Origin: Vicia villosa
Taxonomy: Eukaryota > Streptophyta > Magnoliopsida > Fabales > Fabaceae
Length of the DNA stretch: 64,000 nt
Assembly: GCF_029867415.1 (NCBI RefSeq)
Contig: NW_026705402.1
Span: 434,001-498,000 of the forward strand
Reading direction: 5' to 3'
Made by a program: the position numbers and the translations under genes. Below, one piece after another: positions 35,064-50,149 of this stretch. Every line of letters starts with the position of its first letter. Position 1 is the first letter of the stretch. The notes under the pieces were generated by a model, which worked only from the letters and a program-made list of their open reading frames with translations, had not been told where the DNA came from and searched no databases.

Positions 35064-37383
35064 CTAAATACCAACCGTCTTGTTAAGTAGCCAAAGGCAA
35101 AGAGCCAATTGAATACCAAAAATGGAGTGAAGCCAAGTTCTGTCAAGCATGAATCCATAAACAGTGATTCCTGCTCTATTGTTCTCCATATATGTCACTG
35201 CATTAAAAAGCAAGTAACTCAGGATAAAGCAAAATCAGACGAAAAACAAAATACAAGTAAAAAAATTCTCTATACCTAAAGCCTGTCTTTTACTGAATGA
35301 GATAGTATGTGTCTGAGTCAGAATTAATTTAGTGTCATTCAATTCATCCTCTTCATCTCCCAACTCATCTTCCTCCGACGATCCCCAACTAATACTGGCA
35401 GCCATAGCTCGTGCTGAAGTTGCCTCTGCTGTTGGTGTCTCACCGTCAATGTTATCAAAGGAGTTTATGGTGGCACATATATGCCACTTAGCGGTAAGTC
35501 CTGTGATGGATTGTGCTTTATGTGTGATCTTGGTTGCGCTTCGTAAGAGTATGTAAAGTCCACTAACCAAGGTGATGGAGACTAACTGCAACATTGAAAG
35601 AACACAACATTTTAGTACGAAATACTAATTAAGTTCCTTAAATTGAACAATGTCAATCAATTCAATCCACAAAATGAAGGAAAGAAGCATTACCCCGAGC
35701 TCTCCACTCCTGAGGATATCAACATCAGCATGTGGTTTTATAACCATCATAAGAAAAATGAGTTGGCTTGCTGTCACCAAAAGGAGAGAAGACAAAATGA
35801 AAGCTCGAAAACGGTGGCTAATGATGCGTAGATTCCTTCGTATTCTTAGGTGCTCCAACAAGATCGATCCTACATCGGTCTCTCTTTGAAAAACAGGAGC
35901 AAACTCATCTAGTCTTTGTATTTGCAGGTAGCCAATGAGTCGAAAGAGGACACATACCAAGAAGAAAATCGATGTTCTATAAAGCCAAGAACATAGCTCC
36001 AATATGCACATAATGATGCTGCTCACATATATTTCACCGTAATATGGTATTTGGGATGATCCTGAAATGTACCACCATATCTTGTATGCACATTCCGCTA
36101 TGAAACAGGGTAGTCCCCATAGCAAGATGAGCTTCATCGTTCTCTGCATAATAGAAACAAATGTATTTTGTTATGTTTTTCTATTTCAGATAAAAGGTGT
36201 AGCTTTTTCAATGATGTAACTTAAAACTATATAATTGAATATTGACCTTGTAATTACTGTTACAATTCCTAACAAAAAGAGAATGGAAAGAAAACACATC
36301 AGAACTATACAATTGCCAAAAATCAATATTGTGCTCTCTTTCTCAAGGCAGGTTTTGCAGCTCAATTTTTAGTTCCTGGCTCATAAGAGTCATATCTCTC
36401 GAATTTGGCCGGTCTTTAGTCGGAAACCTTACTCAGGTGCATTAGTAACTATTGTATCAAGATTAAATGGTCAATATTTCAAATTCGGTTTTGACTTTTT
36501 TTGTAAAACTATAATACCAAAATTGAAATCTATATTGTCTGATCTCAATCCAACTACCACCAAAGCCTCAGATTGGTGATAGCACATAATCCAAATTCAC
36601 AAATCTCCTCCATATGTTCCTCATCTCTCATTCTTTTTCCAGTCAACCTTACACCCGAGTCACCGGGCATTAAACACGAAGACTCCGTGGAAGAGATTCA
36701 AATTCCAATCGGTCACCTCGCAGAGAATAATCCATTCTGCCAGACCCACTTTTTCTCTTAAGCAGAATAATCAAACTAACCATAAATTCCACAGTCTATT
36801 ATTTTTCTTTTCTTTCCCACTTTGCACAAAAACCTTCCACTGTGGCAACCTTTCCAACATTTCTTGTAACTATTAATCAAATAGAAAGACAGGAATAAAA
36901 ACAAACACAAGGCATGCATGACAAAACTCATTGTTTATCTAATATGTTCCTACACACACAACAAAAAAAAACACAAACCTTCATCTGTTGAGCATACCCC
37001 TGTTGAATCTTGAGACTTTCATCAGTAACTTTATCAAGAAAAAGAAACCTACTGAACCCATATTTACGATCCCATTGAGAGAGGCTAACAAAAGACAAGG
37101 TAGCAAAAGCAGACAAAGAAATCTGAACAGGAACATGGTACGGTCGAGTATGATCAGCATCGCAGGTTGTCGAACAATCAAGAAGAAAGTGTGATAGAAT
37201 CGGTACAACGTAAGCCAAAGAAAAAAACACAGACCAAGATAAACCAGATTTACATAAATTTGATTGGTCCACGTAAACCCATTTTAGATATGCTCTGAAT
37301 TTTCTCAATTCTGTTCCATCTTGATATAATCCAGAATTCTCTTTGTTCATTGCCACAAACATATCCTCTCTTTCTTCTTCCAT
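35064..37383 (-). CDS. DUF3537 multi-pass membrane protein
   Basis: Minus-strand exons 37383-36979, 36143-35694, 35585-35276 and 35197-35064 join at GT-AG borders into 432 codons plus TAG, the usual size for plant DUF3537 (PF12056) proteins. The N-terminus has LRKFRAYLKWVYVDQSN, a family hallmark. Hydrophobic segments follow: SGLSWSVFFSLAYVVPILSH, VPVQISLSAFATLSFVSL, LILLWGLPCFIAECAYKIWW, YVSSIIMCILELCSWLYRTS, a long FILSSLLLVTASQLIFLMMV, LVSITLVSGLYILL, and FGIQLALCLWLLNKT at the C-terminus. That makes about seven membrane helices. An acidic loop (SSEEDELGDEEDEL) lies between helices 6 and 7. The family has been proposed as distant relatives of insect gustatory/odorant receptor channels. Its biochemical role in plants is poorly known and is not inferred here. 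Confidence 0.9.
36144..36978 (-). other. DUF3537 gene intron 1
   Basis: An 835-bp intron between ATGAAG|GTTTGT and TATGCAG|AGAACG. Nothing further was recognised in it. Confidence 0.75.
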
Positions 37384-39603
<2,220 letters not shown>

Positions 39604-40071
39604 TGTTATATTTGTGGGAGTTTCAAACAAGAGCGACTCTAGGGTCTCCGCCCTACGTAATATCGCGCGGACGACATCCTCATAGAATGCGAGGGCTCAC
39701 CCTTAGGGAGAGTGACTTGTACAGTACTACTATTTTTAGTTATATGAGAATGAGTCATACCATGACTACCTAAAGTGTAGGTAGTCAAGAATCTTCCCTA
39801 GTCATGGGGGAACGATTACTGCCTCTAAGGGTTTCCTAAATCCTAGGTCCAAAAGGCCTTTATAAATACTCCTCCCATAAGGGGAGAACGAGTCATATCC
39901 TAATTCATACGTTCGTACCTAAACACCAAACTGAGATACAAAGCCTCTCACCTCACGTAAGCAGGTGTGGACAAGCCCTAACCATCACAAATTGATATCA
40001 ACCAACTATGGCCTATGAGTATCATCGCCTTGCACGGGTAACATGCACACCTATATTTTTTTACTAGTACA
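39604..40071 (+). repeat. 5' LTR of a Tat-like gypsy element, internal part lost
   Basis: The segment has a TATA region (CTTTATAAATACTCC, about 39857), a U5-like tail and an end at CTAGTACA. One base later comes TGGCGCTCACCATGGGG (40073-40089), a PBS close to the TGGCGCCCACCGTGGGG form of plant gypsy elements. The left border (TGTTATATT) is tentative. No gag or pol follows. Confidence 0.55.
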
Positions 40072-40072
40072 A

Positions 40073-40089
40073 TGGCGCTCACCATGGGG
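40073..40089 (+). other. Gypsy-type primer binding site
   Basis: TGGCGCTCACCATGGGG directly after the LTR end. Only a few bases differ from the PBS common in plant Tat-like elements. Confidence 0.6.
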
Positions 40090-40092
40090 ATC

Positions 40093-40555
40093 TTATAAAA
40101 TTATGGGTTATTACCAATTTTGCTCCCTGCCATATGAGCCATATTTGGTTTACCCCTTGTAATTTTTTTTGTTGCAAAAGTAACCTTGCCATTAGAAGAT
40201 TTTGTTTAGATTAACCTTGTGGTAAAATGGCACACGCCCTTAGTATATGTGGCATGCATCGTGTAATTTTTTTTGTTTTTCATTTTTTTAAATGCCAAGT
40301 ATACATACTAATGCCACATCATATTATTTCACTTATTATATTTACAAACTCATTTTGGTTCTACACCTCAACATTTTCCCTAACCATGAACCACCATTAA
40401 AGAATCTCTGCATCTCATTGAAGAATCGCTACATTTTGTTGAAGAATTGTGACCTAAGGTATGTTTTTTACATTCCATTTTAGCATATCCATGTATTATT
40501 TGCTTTAGGATTTCTGAGATTCGGATTAAAAGGGTTTGTGAAACTGATAATGAGT
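40093..40555. other. Spacer between gypsy LTR and copia body
   Basis: AT-rich, with a CTCCCTGCCATATGAGCCATATT stretch of unknown origin at about 40121. No gene was recognised. Confidence 0.4.
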
Positions 40556-42852
40556 AATGCCTTGGGAGAAAAATATCAGAAGAAAAGGTTGTAAGAAAAA
40601 TTCTTAGATCTTTACCTAGAAAATTTGATATAAAGGTGACAATCATTGAAGAAGCTCGTGACATCAACCTAATGAGAGTTGATGAACTTGTTGATTCACT
40701 TCAAGCTTTTGATTTGGCTATTGGTGACAAGTTTGAGAAAAAGAACAAGAGCATAACTTTTGTATCCACTGCTGAAGATAAAATAGGTCAAGGTGATCTC
40801 GATACAGAGGAAGGACTGTCCAATACCATTGTGTTACTAGGGAAGCAATTCAATAGAATTTTGAAGATAATGGATAGAAGAGGAAGACCAGATTTCAAGA
40901 ACATCTCATCTGACATCAGGAATGATAATGATTCTTAGAATAATATCAGGCCTGAAGAGAAGTCCAATCAAAGCAAAGGTGTTCAATGTTATGAGTGTGA
41001 ATATTTTAGTCACATTAAACCAGAATGTCCCATTTTTCTCAAGAAGCGGACAAAGAGCTTTATTGTATCTTGGTCTGATGATGATGAGTCAGAAGATGAG
41101 TCCAAAACAGAGACTGCCAAACTGGTGATGGCTCTTTCTGGTTGATGGGAAGATGAAATATAATCTGGTGATGATAATGATCTCTATAAAGATCTGAATG
41201 TGTCCTACAAGGATACTTGTGACAGGTATGAAGAAAGTCTCAAGACAGGATAAGAATATAGAAAGATCATAGCTGAACTGGAAAATGAAAAGAAGAAGTG
41301 AGGCAACTCTCTTAAATTTCAAGCTTGAAAACTAGATAAACTCTTTAAAAAAGATGAAAAATGGAGCTGATATAATGAAAGGAGTTGAAGGTACAAAGGT
41401 TAATCATTCATTTAATAACCAACAAAATAAAAGATCTATAGAAAAGTTCTTTCGTGCTAAAAAGAAAAGAATGATCAACATGTCCAACCACATGTTCCAA
41501 CATATTGGCAAACTTAATGAAACTCCAACAAATTCAATTCTTCAACTTTGATATGTCATTATTGTTGTGTGAGTATGGTCGTATTAAGCCTTTCTCTTAT
41601 AAATTGTTTGGATATAAAAAATATTATTCTAAGGCTAGTCAAGTTAGCAAAAAGAGAAGTGTTAAAGAAAGAGATGTTAATCTTATAGCTCATACCTCCT
41701 TGAGAGCTTCAAATAGAGAAGACTGGTACTTTAATAGTGGTTGTTCTAGATATATTACGGGGGTTCAGAAGTTGTTAGTGGATATGAGATAAAACCCCAC
41801 GGGTGCTGTCAGATTTGGTGATGGGTTTAAAGGAGTAGGAAAATTGATGTTTGATGGTTCTCCAAATTTAGAAGATGTACTTCTTGTGAAAGGACTATCT
41901 ATTAATCTTATTAGCATTAGTCATCTATGTGATCAAGGGTTGTTAGTCAATTTCTCCAAATTAGAATGCTTAGTCAAAGATGAGAAAGATGTTGTTCTTA
42001 TGAAGGGCATAAGATCTAAAGACAATTGTTACTTGTGGGAATCTCAAATAATTGCTTACTCTTTCACATGTTCAACAACCAATGAGGATGAAGTGACGTA
42101 TAACACCAGAAACTTGGACACCTTCAGCACAAAAGAATGAAGGAAATCATATCTGAAAAAGCCATTAGAGGAATGCTAAGGCTTAAGATTGGAGAAGGGA
42201 AAGTACGTGATGAGTGTGAAATTAAGAAGCAAACCATGAAGTCGCACCCACTGTTGCAACATAAGACTACTTCCGAAGTGTTGGAACTTCTTCATATGGA
42301 CTTAATATGACTGATGCAGATGGAAAGCTTGGGTGGAAAGAAATATGTTTATGTGATTATAGATTATTTTTCTAAGTATACGTGGATGACATTTCTTAAA
42401 GAAAAATCAGACACCTTTGAAGTCTTCAAAGATTTGTGTCAAAGTATTCAAGAGGAGAATAATGATGTGATTGTAAAAGTTAGAAGTGACCATGAAAAAG
42501 AGTTTGAGGATGCAAAATTATTTGAATTTTGCAATTCTGAAGGTATTAGTCATGAATTCTCTTCTTAGCAAGATGGAATTGTTTAGCAAAATACTATAGC
42601 TATACAAGAATCAGCTAGAGTCATGCTTCATGCTAAGCATTTGCCACTGGAATTTTTGGGTGAAGCTATGAATACTGCATGCTATATTCATAATAGGGTC
42701 ACATTGAGAGGAGGTACTTCAACCATTCTCTATGAGTTATGGAAAGGAAGGAAGCCCCCAATCAAATGTTTTTCACATCTTTGGAAGTAAATGTTATATC
42801 TTGACTAACAAAGACTCCATAAAAGATGAAAGGATATTCATGGGTTACTTTT
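40556..42852 (+). pseudogene. Ty1/copia gag-protease-integrase remnant, cut by a gypsy LTR
   Basis: A damaged but readable SIRE-like polyprotein. UBN2-type Gag (KILRSLPRKFDIKVTIIEEA) leads into a zinc knuckle C-x2-C-x4-H-x4-C (CYECEYFSHIKPECP, about 40987). A protease-region remnant NSGCSRYITG follows (about 41735), then the GAG-pre-integrase region (VLLVKGLSINLISISHLCDQ). The integrase core has MDL...YVYVIIDYFSKYTWMTFLKE (about 42300-42400) and VRSDHEKEFED. Several stops and shifts occur (for example 40936, 41143, 42568). The sequence breaks off in integrase at 42852, where the Tat-like LTR begins. Confidence 0.85.
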
Positions 42853-43476
42853 TGATCGTACCTGATCAGAAGAGTCGTCAAGGCCTGCTCGGATGCTGGG
42901 TCTTCGTGAAGTGAGAGGGGGGGTGTACCTGCAAGGTACTCCGATGCCAAAGTGAGTAGAGGAGCAAAGGAGAGCAAGTACTAGCTAAGGTTAGAAGAGA
43001 ATTGAATACCTGACCCTCTAGTCAAAGAGGGTATTTATAGCCCCCAGCGTTGGGCCATGATCTCGCTATTGGGTTGGATTCCCAAGCCCAACTAGGAGAC
43101 TGCCAGGTTTCCTGAGCAGAAATATCGGAGGTGCGTGTATGCCCTCTGTCCTGGTTAACCGCTCCGAAGTTCAAGGGAGACGCGGTCTTTTAGGAGCCAC
43201 GTGGGATCCGTGCTGTTCGGAGGGTTGGATATGAAGGAGCCCCGCGCGGAGCAGGGTCCTCAGCAACGGAGATGCTCGTGGGAATGTTAGTGCCGAGCGC
43301 TGGCTCACGGGGAACACACGATCATGCCGGGTGCCACATGCTCTGGGGATACGGGGCAGCCGAGCATGTCTAAGGTGGGCATCCTAGGTGCAGAAGAGGG
43401 TCATGGAGGAACGTGGGCCTCTGAGGTTTACTGGGCCGAAACTATATTGGGCCTAACCTTGGCCCAGTCCAGAACA
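42853..43476 (-). repeat. 3' LTR of Tat-like element 1 (624 bp)
   Basis: It begins TGATCGTACCTGATCAG and ends CCAGTCCAGAACA. Read on the minus strand it has CTATAAATACCC (promoter) and later GGCATCGGAGTACCTTGCAG, a common U5 motif of plant gypsy LTRs. Copia integrase sequence lies outside its left edge, so it is the left end of an element that continues to the right. Its relative is the solo LTR at 2460-3006. Confidence 0.8.
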
Positions 43477-43490
43477 GGAGCCCCCCAAGT
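43477..43490 (-). other. Polypurine tract of Tat-like element 1
   Basis: The minus strand reads ACTTGGGGGGCTCC immediately before the LTR start TGTTCTGG. This fits minus-strand orientation and shows that 42853-43476 is the 3' LTR. Confidence 0.7.
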
Positions 43491-43540
43491 CGGAGCTTTC
43501 TGGTCAAGAAGCTGTGACTTTGCTTATGCTCGGACCCATG

Positions 43541-46500
43541 TGTAATACGGTGAACTGACTTTTTAATAATGAAAATGTCGCGGTAAGCAAGAGTCGCCAC
43601 CGACTTTTATTTTATCCAATTTTAGGAAAGGCTAAAAGAACAGGAAAAGACCTTTAAAAAGATTTTGAGTTCGGGGGGTAAGTTATACAAAGGGAAGGTG
43701 TAAGGCACCCTTTGCATCCATGGTTATCCATGGGCTCTTAATTGCTTAGCTCACTTTGTTTGTTTGATTTGTTTGAAAAGAGCAGTGTGTAAAAAGTAAA
43801 AACTTTGTCCAAGGACTTTAGCTTGTAAATAAGCGTAGCCTTGTTTTGAAAGTATTTGAAATTGAGTTGGAAAAGTATTTTTAATTTGAATTTGAAAAGA
43901 GCGAGCAATTAGTAGCAACTACCCTAAGTTTGAAAATTCGTTCTTTTAGCTTTTCGAGGCGAAAGGATCTATCCATGCCATAAAGGGCAGGAAGTCTTTC
44001 AATTGGATGTTTAAGGGTCATCGAGTAATCGTTCGCCATAAGACTGTCCCATGCCATAAAGAGGGCAGGTAGTCTAAGGGAAGGATATAATAGTCATTAA
44101 TCTTTTTAGGCATCATGCGAGGATACCTTAGCAATTGGGACAATCATCATGTTTTTACCGAGGCAGCTTCGAGGGGCAGAATTGATGATAATGAACTTAG
44201 GGCAACATTTTGTTTTGCTTTAGGTATCCTCGGAATCGAGGGACTTTGACTATTTAGTACACTTAAAGGCAACAAGGCAACAGGCAACAAAGGCAACCAG
44301 AGGGATTACCCTAAAGGTGTGTGGGTGCAACAATCACGTGATTCCATTCAAATAATATTATCTTATAAATTAGTTATTCTAAATTCAGTTCAGAGTTACA
44401 CTCCCTATAATTACTAACCACACAATAATAATATAATAATATAATTTAAGTGCCTTCAAGGCCAAACAATACAACCAGTAAACAGTTACATAATAGTGGG
44501 GGAAGGGAATAAGAAACCAGCGGATCCCTTAAAAGGGTTTGACATAAGTAATAATAAAAATAGACAGGGTTTAGGGTTACCAACGTCCGTAGCTTTGGCG
44601 GCTTGACGAACCTTTAGCTTCGGTTGATGAAGGTTGATGGGCGGAGGTTTTTTATGACAACCCTGAAAAGTTGGACATAAAGAAAAAGGATGTAGTGAGT
44701 GTATGGCTAATTCAAGGCAAACCCTATTTCGGGTGAAAAGGCAAAAAAATAAAAGTTAAATAATATTTTAAAGAAAAGGGAAATAGAAACTTAGCTTTTG
44801 ATTTGGCGGCGTGGCGCGCGGTTGGAAGGCATTTGAAAAGCAAACCTGGAAAGGCATAGAAAAAAAGAAAGATTTTAGCGTAGGGCAAATTCTTGTGAAC
44901 CCTGATTAGGGCACAAGTTAACCTGGTTAATAGAATAAATAAAAATTACAAATTAATTGTTGGTTTTTAACTCAATTAATTAAGTCGGCAAAACAAATAA
45001 ACTTTCGATTAAATTGTCTAATCCTAGTAAGCATTTTAATCTAATCATTAAATTAAACTAACCATTTCATTATTTAAATCAAATAAGAATTATCATCAAA
45101 TTAATTATATAAAGAGAGAAAGAAAAAAAAAATTATTGACAATAAAAGATTTTATAAAAAGGAATTCAAAAGAAATAATTTAAAAGAGTTTTTTAAATAA
45201 ATAGGCAATACATAAACTATAGTTATTGAAATAAAAAATAAAAGTATATAGAACTCAGCTTATGATTCAGTGTGGCATGGTTGAAGGCGCATGATATGGG
45301 TGTACACTCCTGGACCGCTTGATCTGGTACTGGGATGATAGGATAGCTGGATCGTTGGTGGTGCACCATAGATTGGTGATGGAGACGCTATACTGGATCT
45401 GCAGGTGAGATTTGTTAGAGAAAAATAGAGAAAAGTTTGTCCCAGGTGAGGATCGATCCCAGGACTATGGGCAGACATCACGCACGCCTCTTGCCAACCG
45501 AACCAAACGTGCTTGTGGCAACTATCACGCGTCCTTATCATCATATACGTAAGCAGGATAACCTAACAACAAATGTGCGCGCTGCCAATGAGATGCCAGC
45601 AACTCATCATCTTCTTGCCTGCAAACCTGCGAACGCTTTTTACAGCACTTTGCAAGAAATCAGCCACGAAAAGCTAGTATCTATAACACCTATGATTCAC
45701 ATAAGACCCTTAAACAAACATGAAAATAAAAAAAAAGAGGACCATGGTCGAGTTCGTATCACCCCTGCGATTTCATCCATGCCTATAATTTGGCCTGATT
45801 TATCTTATATCAAAAAGCCCTAAAGCACAAAACCTAAAACCCAACCATGGCAAATTGCCGTATATACACGCAGAGAGAGAATTAACGAGTTAAGAACGAT
45901 CTAAACACCATAAAAATCAATAATATGACATCAAAATACATTTATGCATGATGAATTTAAGCAAACGAATATGTTTTTGGTATGAACAAACCAGTGGCCA
46001 GTTCGACGCGATTCTTGATGCTAGGACCTTGGAGAATTCGCGAAAGTCCCTCTATGATGTGCCCAGGAACTGTTTTAATCACCAAGACCACTTGAATCGA
46101 CCCAAAATCTTGAACTCCAAATTTTTTCTCTTTGGGATTCTTACAGTTTTGCTGGAGGCCGAGTCCTCTCTCCTTGTCATTATACTGCATTCTGGTTTTA
46201 TAGTGAAACCAATTAGGGCAAGAGATTTGATCCAAATGTCTATGAAATCTTTGATTTGGAATTTGATTGAAAGTTGCCAAATTTGAAACAAATCTTGCCA
46301 AAATTTTCTCCAATTCTTTTGCCATGCATTGTCAATCAAATATTCTGCATATTTTCTAACTATTTTATCACAAAATAAGCTTTAGTCCAATATTATTGAT
46401 ATTTTCATTATTTATTTCAATTAAGATTGAATTTAAATTAATTAAATCCAAAATAAATAAAATAAATAAAAATGGAACATATGATTGGGCCTAGAGGTGC

Positions 46501-47009
46501 TTGAATTTGGTTAGATATCTCTCCCATTCAACTATTTGATTATTATCTTAATTACTTGATTTATATTATTTTTAAGTGAATAAAAATTCAATATAAAATC
46601 AACTAATCACTATAAATTTGTGGTCTTGAGATTAAATCTCCTTGATGAACCATGATCAATTCTTGATCGAATGGTGAATGACACTTCATAATGAGGATGT
46701 TGACAAAAAATCAGGAGTTTTGACTTTGCTTTGACCACAGTTGACTTTTAGGTTAATTTAGTCGACTGTTGACTTTCTGGACAAATGAGTGACCAATTCT
46801 TTGAAATGAGCCTTGATACTTGTCATAGAGATATTGTGAGATGTATTGAGCCATATGAAGAGCTTTGGAGCCATTGATTAACTGATTTTCCTTTGAAAGA
46901 AACAAACCCTAGTTTAGAGCCTTTGTATAGGAGAGTGTGTTTTGGAACTTTGTGTTTTGATTTGATTTTGTGTATGGAAAATAGCATGGGCAAATTTTGG
47001 GGTATGACA
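43541..47009 (-). repeat. 3' LTR of the Ogre derivative (3469 bp)
   Basis: TG...CA ends; nearly identical to 51985-55453. Differences lie at 43566, 43571, 43572, 43573 and 46145. Frames inside the LTR on both strands occur identically in both copies and show no domain. Confidence 0.97.
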
Positions 47010-47020
47010 GCTGCCCCTGT
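47010..47020 (-). other. Polypurine tract of the Ogre derivative
   Basis: The minus strand reads AACAGGGGCAGC directly before the LTR start TGTCATACC. Confidence 0.75.
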
Positions 47021-47237
47021 TCAATTATCTTAGACCTGAAGATGTAGAGTGGTTTGTATGCCAGTCGGTATCTGAAGGTGGAAGATGATTGAACACTAGA
47101 ATACCAAGAAATTTGCCCTATTTGCAGTGGGGACTTTTTGTCGGAGATGGGCTTGTAGATGCCATCTGGTAGTTGTTGGAGTATGGATTGTTGCGAAATT
47201 TCTGCTTTTGCCGTCTTCTCTTTTTTGTTTGAATGTT

Positions 47238-47710
47238 GAGGAACCGTCAAAGGTGTCGACTCAAGTCTGTGTTGGGTTATTTAAGGAACCGTCAAAGGTA
47301 TCGACTTAAATTTGAAATACGTCGTTAAGGAACCGTCCAAGGTGTCGACTTAACTCTTGATGTGGGTTGTTAGGGAACCGTCAAAGGTGTCGACTTAACT
47401 TTGAAGCATATCATTGAGGCACCGTCAAAGGTATCGACTCAGATATGTAGATAGATTGTATAAGGAACCGTCAAAGGTGTCGACTTATATCTGAAGTGCG
47501 TCGTTAAGGAACCGTCAAAGGTGTCGACTTAACTCTTGATGTATTAAGGAACCGTCAAAGGTGTCGACTTAATACTTGAGAATAGATTGTTAAGGAACCG
47601 TCAAAGGTGTCGACTTAACTCTTGATGTATTAAGGAACCGTCAAAGGTGTCGACTTAATACTTGAGAATAGATTGTTAAGGAACCGTCAAAGGTGTCGAC
47701 TTAACTCTTG
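47238..47710. repeat. Minisatellite next to the 3' LTR: AAGGAACCGTCAAAGGTGTC unit, 11 copies
   Basis: The conserved core GGAACCGTCAAAGGTGTCGA recurs 11 times at 36-47-bp spacing with variable spacers (for example TTAACTCTTGATGTA or AATACTTGAGAATAGATTG). The last copies form a higher-order unit of about 83 bp. The site just inside the 3' LTR is where Ogre elements are known to carry variable tandem repeats. Confidence 0.95.
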
Positions 47711-49804
47711 TAAATAGAGATAGTAGTATCCTGAAAAGTAGAGGTTAGTTTTCTTATGTCATGATGCATGCGTTTATGTAATGAATGAGAAGCTTTGTAT
47801 GTTATGCGTGAGTTCAGTATGTATGTGATGTATGACTATGTTTATGATTTATGGTATGCAAACATGATTTATGTTGTCTTAGTCGAGAGAATAAATCTCC
47901 AGGTCTCTGTGATTTTGATGTTTGATTTCGTCTTGAAAGATGCTCAGCTGGGGATTTATGATTTCTGCTTTGGGATGATCAGCAGCTTGATATTTCCTGA
48001 TTGGGGATAAAGAGAAAATAGGGATGTAAACCGTGTTGGGGAGCCATGTTTTTGTCAGGAGTATTTGAAGATGATTACTCTGTGGGGATATGATCTTGTG
48101 AACCCGGCTCTGTGGGGAAGACATGGAGGTCTTGAACATTGCCCCTAGTATTATATTATCTGTCATTCCTGGATTTATATTGATTAGGACAGACCACTGA
48201 GTATTGATCAAGGTGTCAAACTGGACTTGCATAGATTTTCCCCTGCTAGTAGGGACTTTGGAAAGATTCGCCTCGCGAGGACTTTATGAGATATGAACTA
48301 TGGGCGACATGCCCCTAGTAATCATACACTTAGGATGATGCCCCTGATTGCTTTGGCATCCTTGAGAGATTCTCAGAACCTTGACTTGATTGCCCCAGAT
48401 TGACTGGGCAAACGTGCCATGCCCCTTGTATACGTAGGAGACATTGCTTCTTGGAGTAATATTGTTTGTCGTGATAACTTTTAGTCATTAGTTGTACCCT
48501 GTGCAAGTTCTTTCTGATGCTAACATTTGAAATTATGTAGCAGAATTTGTTTAATAATGAATTCATGAGATGCAATGCATATGTTTGTCTTGAGTTTTTG
48601 AAAAAAACATTTAAATACAAGAGATGTAAAAGCGCGATATTTGTAAAAACATGATATTTGTAACAGCGTGATGTTTTGTAAAAACAAAATATCAACTCAG
48701 CATTTATAGTAAACCTAAAGGAGTCGGGATACCTTTTGGTGACAATATGCTTTCGAACTAACCATGCTTCAGTTAGGACTTTCAAGGGTTGTAACGTGGC
48801 TTGGTTCACGGTTTAAGAAACAAAGGATAAAGGCTCAAAATTTGATTGTACCCACCCTTCTTCGTGATGATCTTCAATCCTAAGCTCAGTTAATTCGACT
48901 TATGCATTCCGTTTCCAGGAGACTTTTGGATTTGAACCTTTGATAATGATGATGGTTCACAAGCAAAGAGAATTTTTTGAGATGGCAGTCACTTCTTCCT
49001 TTTGGTAGTCACAACATTGTGTTGTTCAGGAATTTATTGACTCTTCTTTTTTCATTTTTTATTTTGATATCCCTAACTTTTGCCTGAACTGTCTATTTTG
49101 AGCTTACAGTCAGCGGGATGCCTTGATTTTTGCCTAAGTCATCCTTTTGATTTTTGACTTAGCAGGCTTTTCTTTGTATATATGTTTTTCGTCATTTTTT
49201 TTTTTTGAAAGATATTGACTGCCTTACTTAATGATTGATGAACCATCATTGGCTTTTGATTGACTTTTCCAACACTTCTTTGATGTGTGCGGATGAACTC
49301 TTGTGATTGAAACCTTTGTTGAAAGGTGTAACGAATGATTCTCTTAAAAACAGAATGCACAGCCAAATTAACTGAGAATTACCCTGCCCCATGTTATGAT
49401 CAAGGGTTTTGATTAGTACAAGAAAGAAACTTCTACTTCTTAGGCTCAAAGTGGTTGACGAGGGATTAACATCCTTATATCTCCACTGTTTAGGAATTGA
49501 AACAATGCCTGTACATCGTCAGCATAGTCTGTTCAAAAGCATTACTGTATGAGGTTGCGGTATCATTTTCGTCATCCTCCCTCAAAAGGTATACCGCTTA
49601 GCAGGAGTTGAATATAACAAAACATATGCAAAGTAAAGACATAATTTAAGATGAGTGATAGCGAAATAATTTACTCAAGATAAGCATATGTAATGCACTG
49701 ATGATGATTATTAAAACAGATAATGTCTATCATAATTCGAACATTTAAACAAACAGAGAAGAAACATGCAAATGAAAGTAGATCTAATGCTCCAAAAGTT
49801 CGTC
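47711..49804. other. Ogre derivative, 3' non-coding internal region
   Basis: AT-rich with no recognisable protein domain. A few open frames on the minus strand (for example 48809-48330) have no conserved motif and are taken as chance. Confidence 0.6.
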
Positions 49805-49809
49805 CGTCT

Positions 49810-50125
49810 AGACGTCAATCAGTCTTGTCATGACTAGGCATAGGAGCGGTGATCCCCACAGGAGTTTTCAGGAGGGGTGAATTTGATTTCTTCATCATTG
49901 ATTAGATCTTGAATCTTATTCTTCAATGTCCAGCAATTGTTTATGTAATGTCAAGGAATGTTGGAATGGTACGCGCACCTCGCATTGAGTTTATAGTCAG
50001 GAGTAGAGGTGTTAGCATTCTCAGAGTAATCAATTCGATCTTCAATAGATGTTGTAATGCTTGAGCCAATGACATATTGATTTTGGTGAATTGACGCTTA
50101 GGTGCATCTGGCGGCTTGCGTCGTT
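49810..50125 (-). pseudogene. Ogre gag C-terminal fragment
   Basis: The minus strand gives a Gag end with RCAYHSNIP, one in-frame stop, then HYINNCWTLKNKIQDLI and a Pro/Glu-rich follow-up. This corresponds to the CAYHS...GH-x3-NCWALK-x-KIQDLI region conserved in Ogre Gag. Upstream and downstream domains are gone: only tandem repeats, leader and non-coding sequence flank it. It is a relic within the pol-less element. Confidence 0.8.
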
Positions 50126-50149
50126 GTTGTGGAACTGGTGTAGAGATTC

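Noticed and set aside
45260..46339. Open frames of 86-128 codons inside the Ogre LTR, repeated at 53704-54783
   Set aside because: They occur in identical form in both LTRs because the LTRs are duplicates. They overlap on both strands and have no domain.
48330..48809. 159-codon minus-strand frame in the Ogre derivative
   Set aside because: No resemblance to Ogre ORF1, Gag or Pol, and AT-rich composition like its surroundings; taken as chance.
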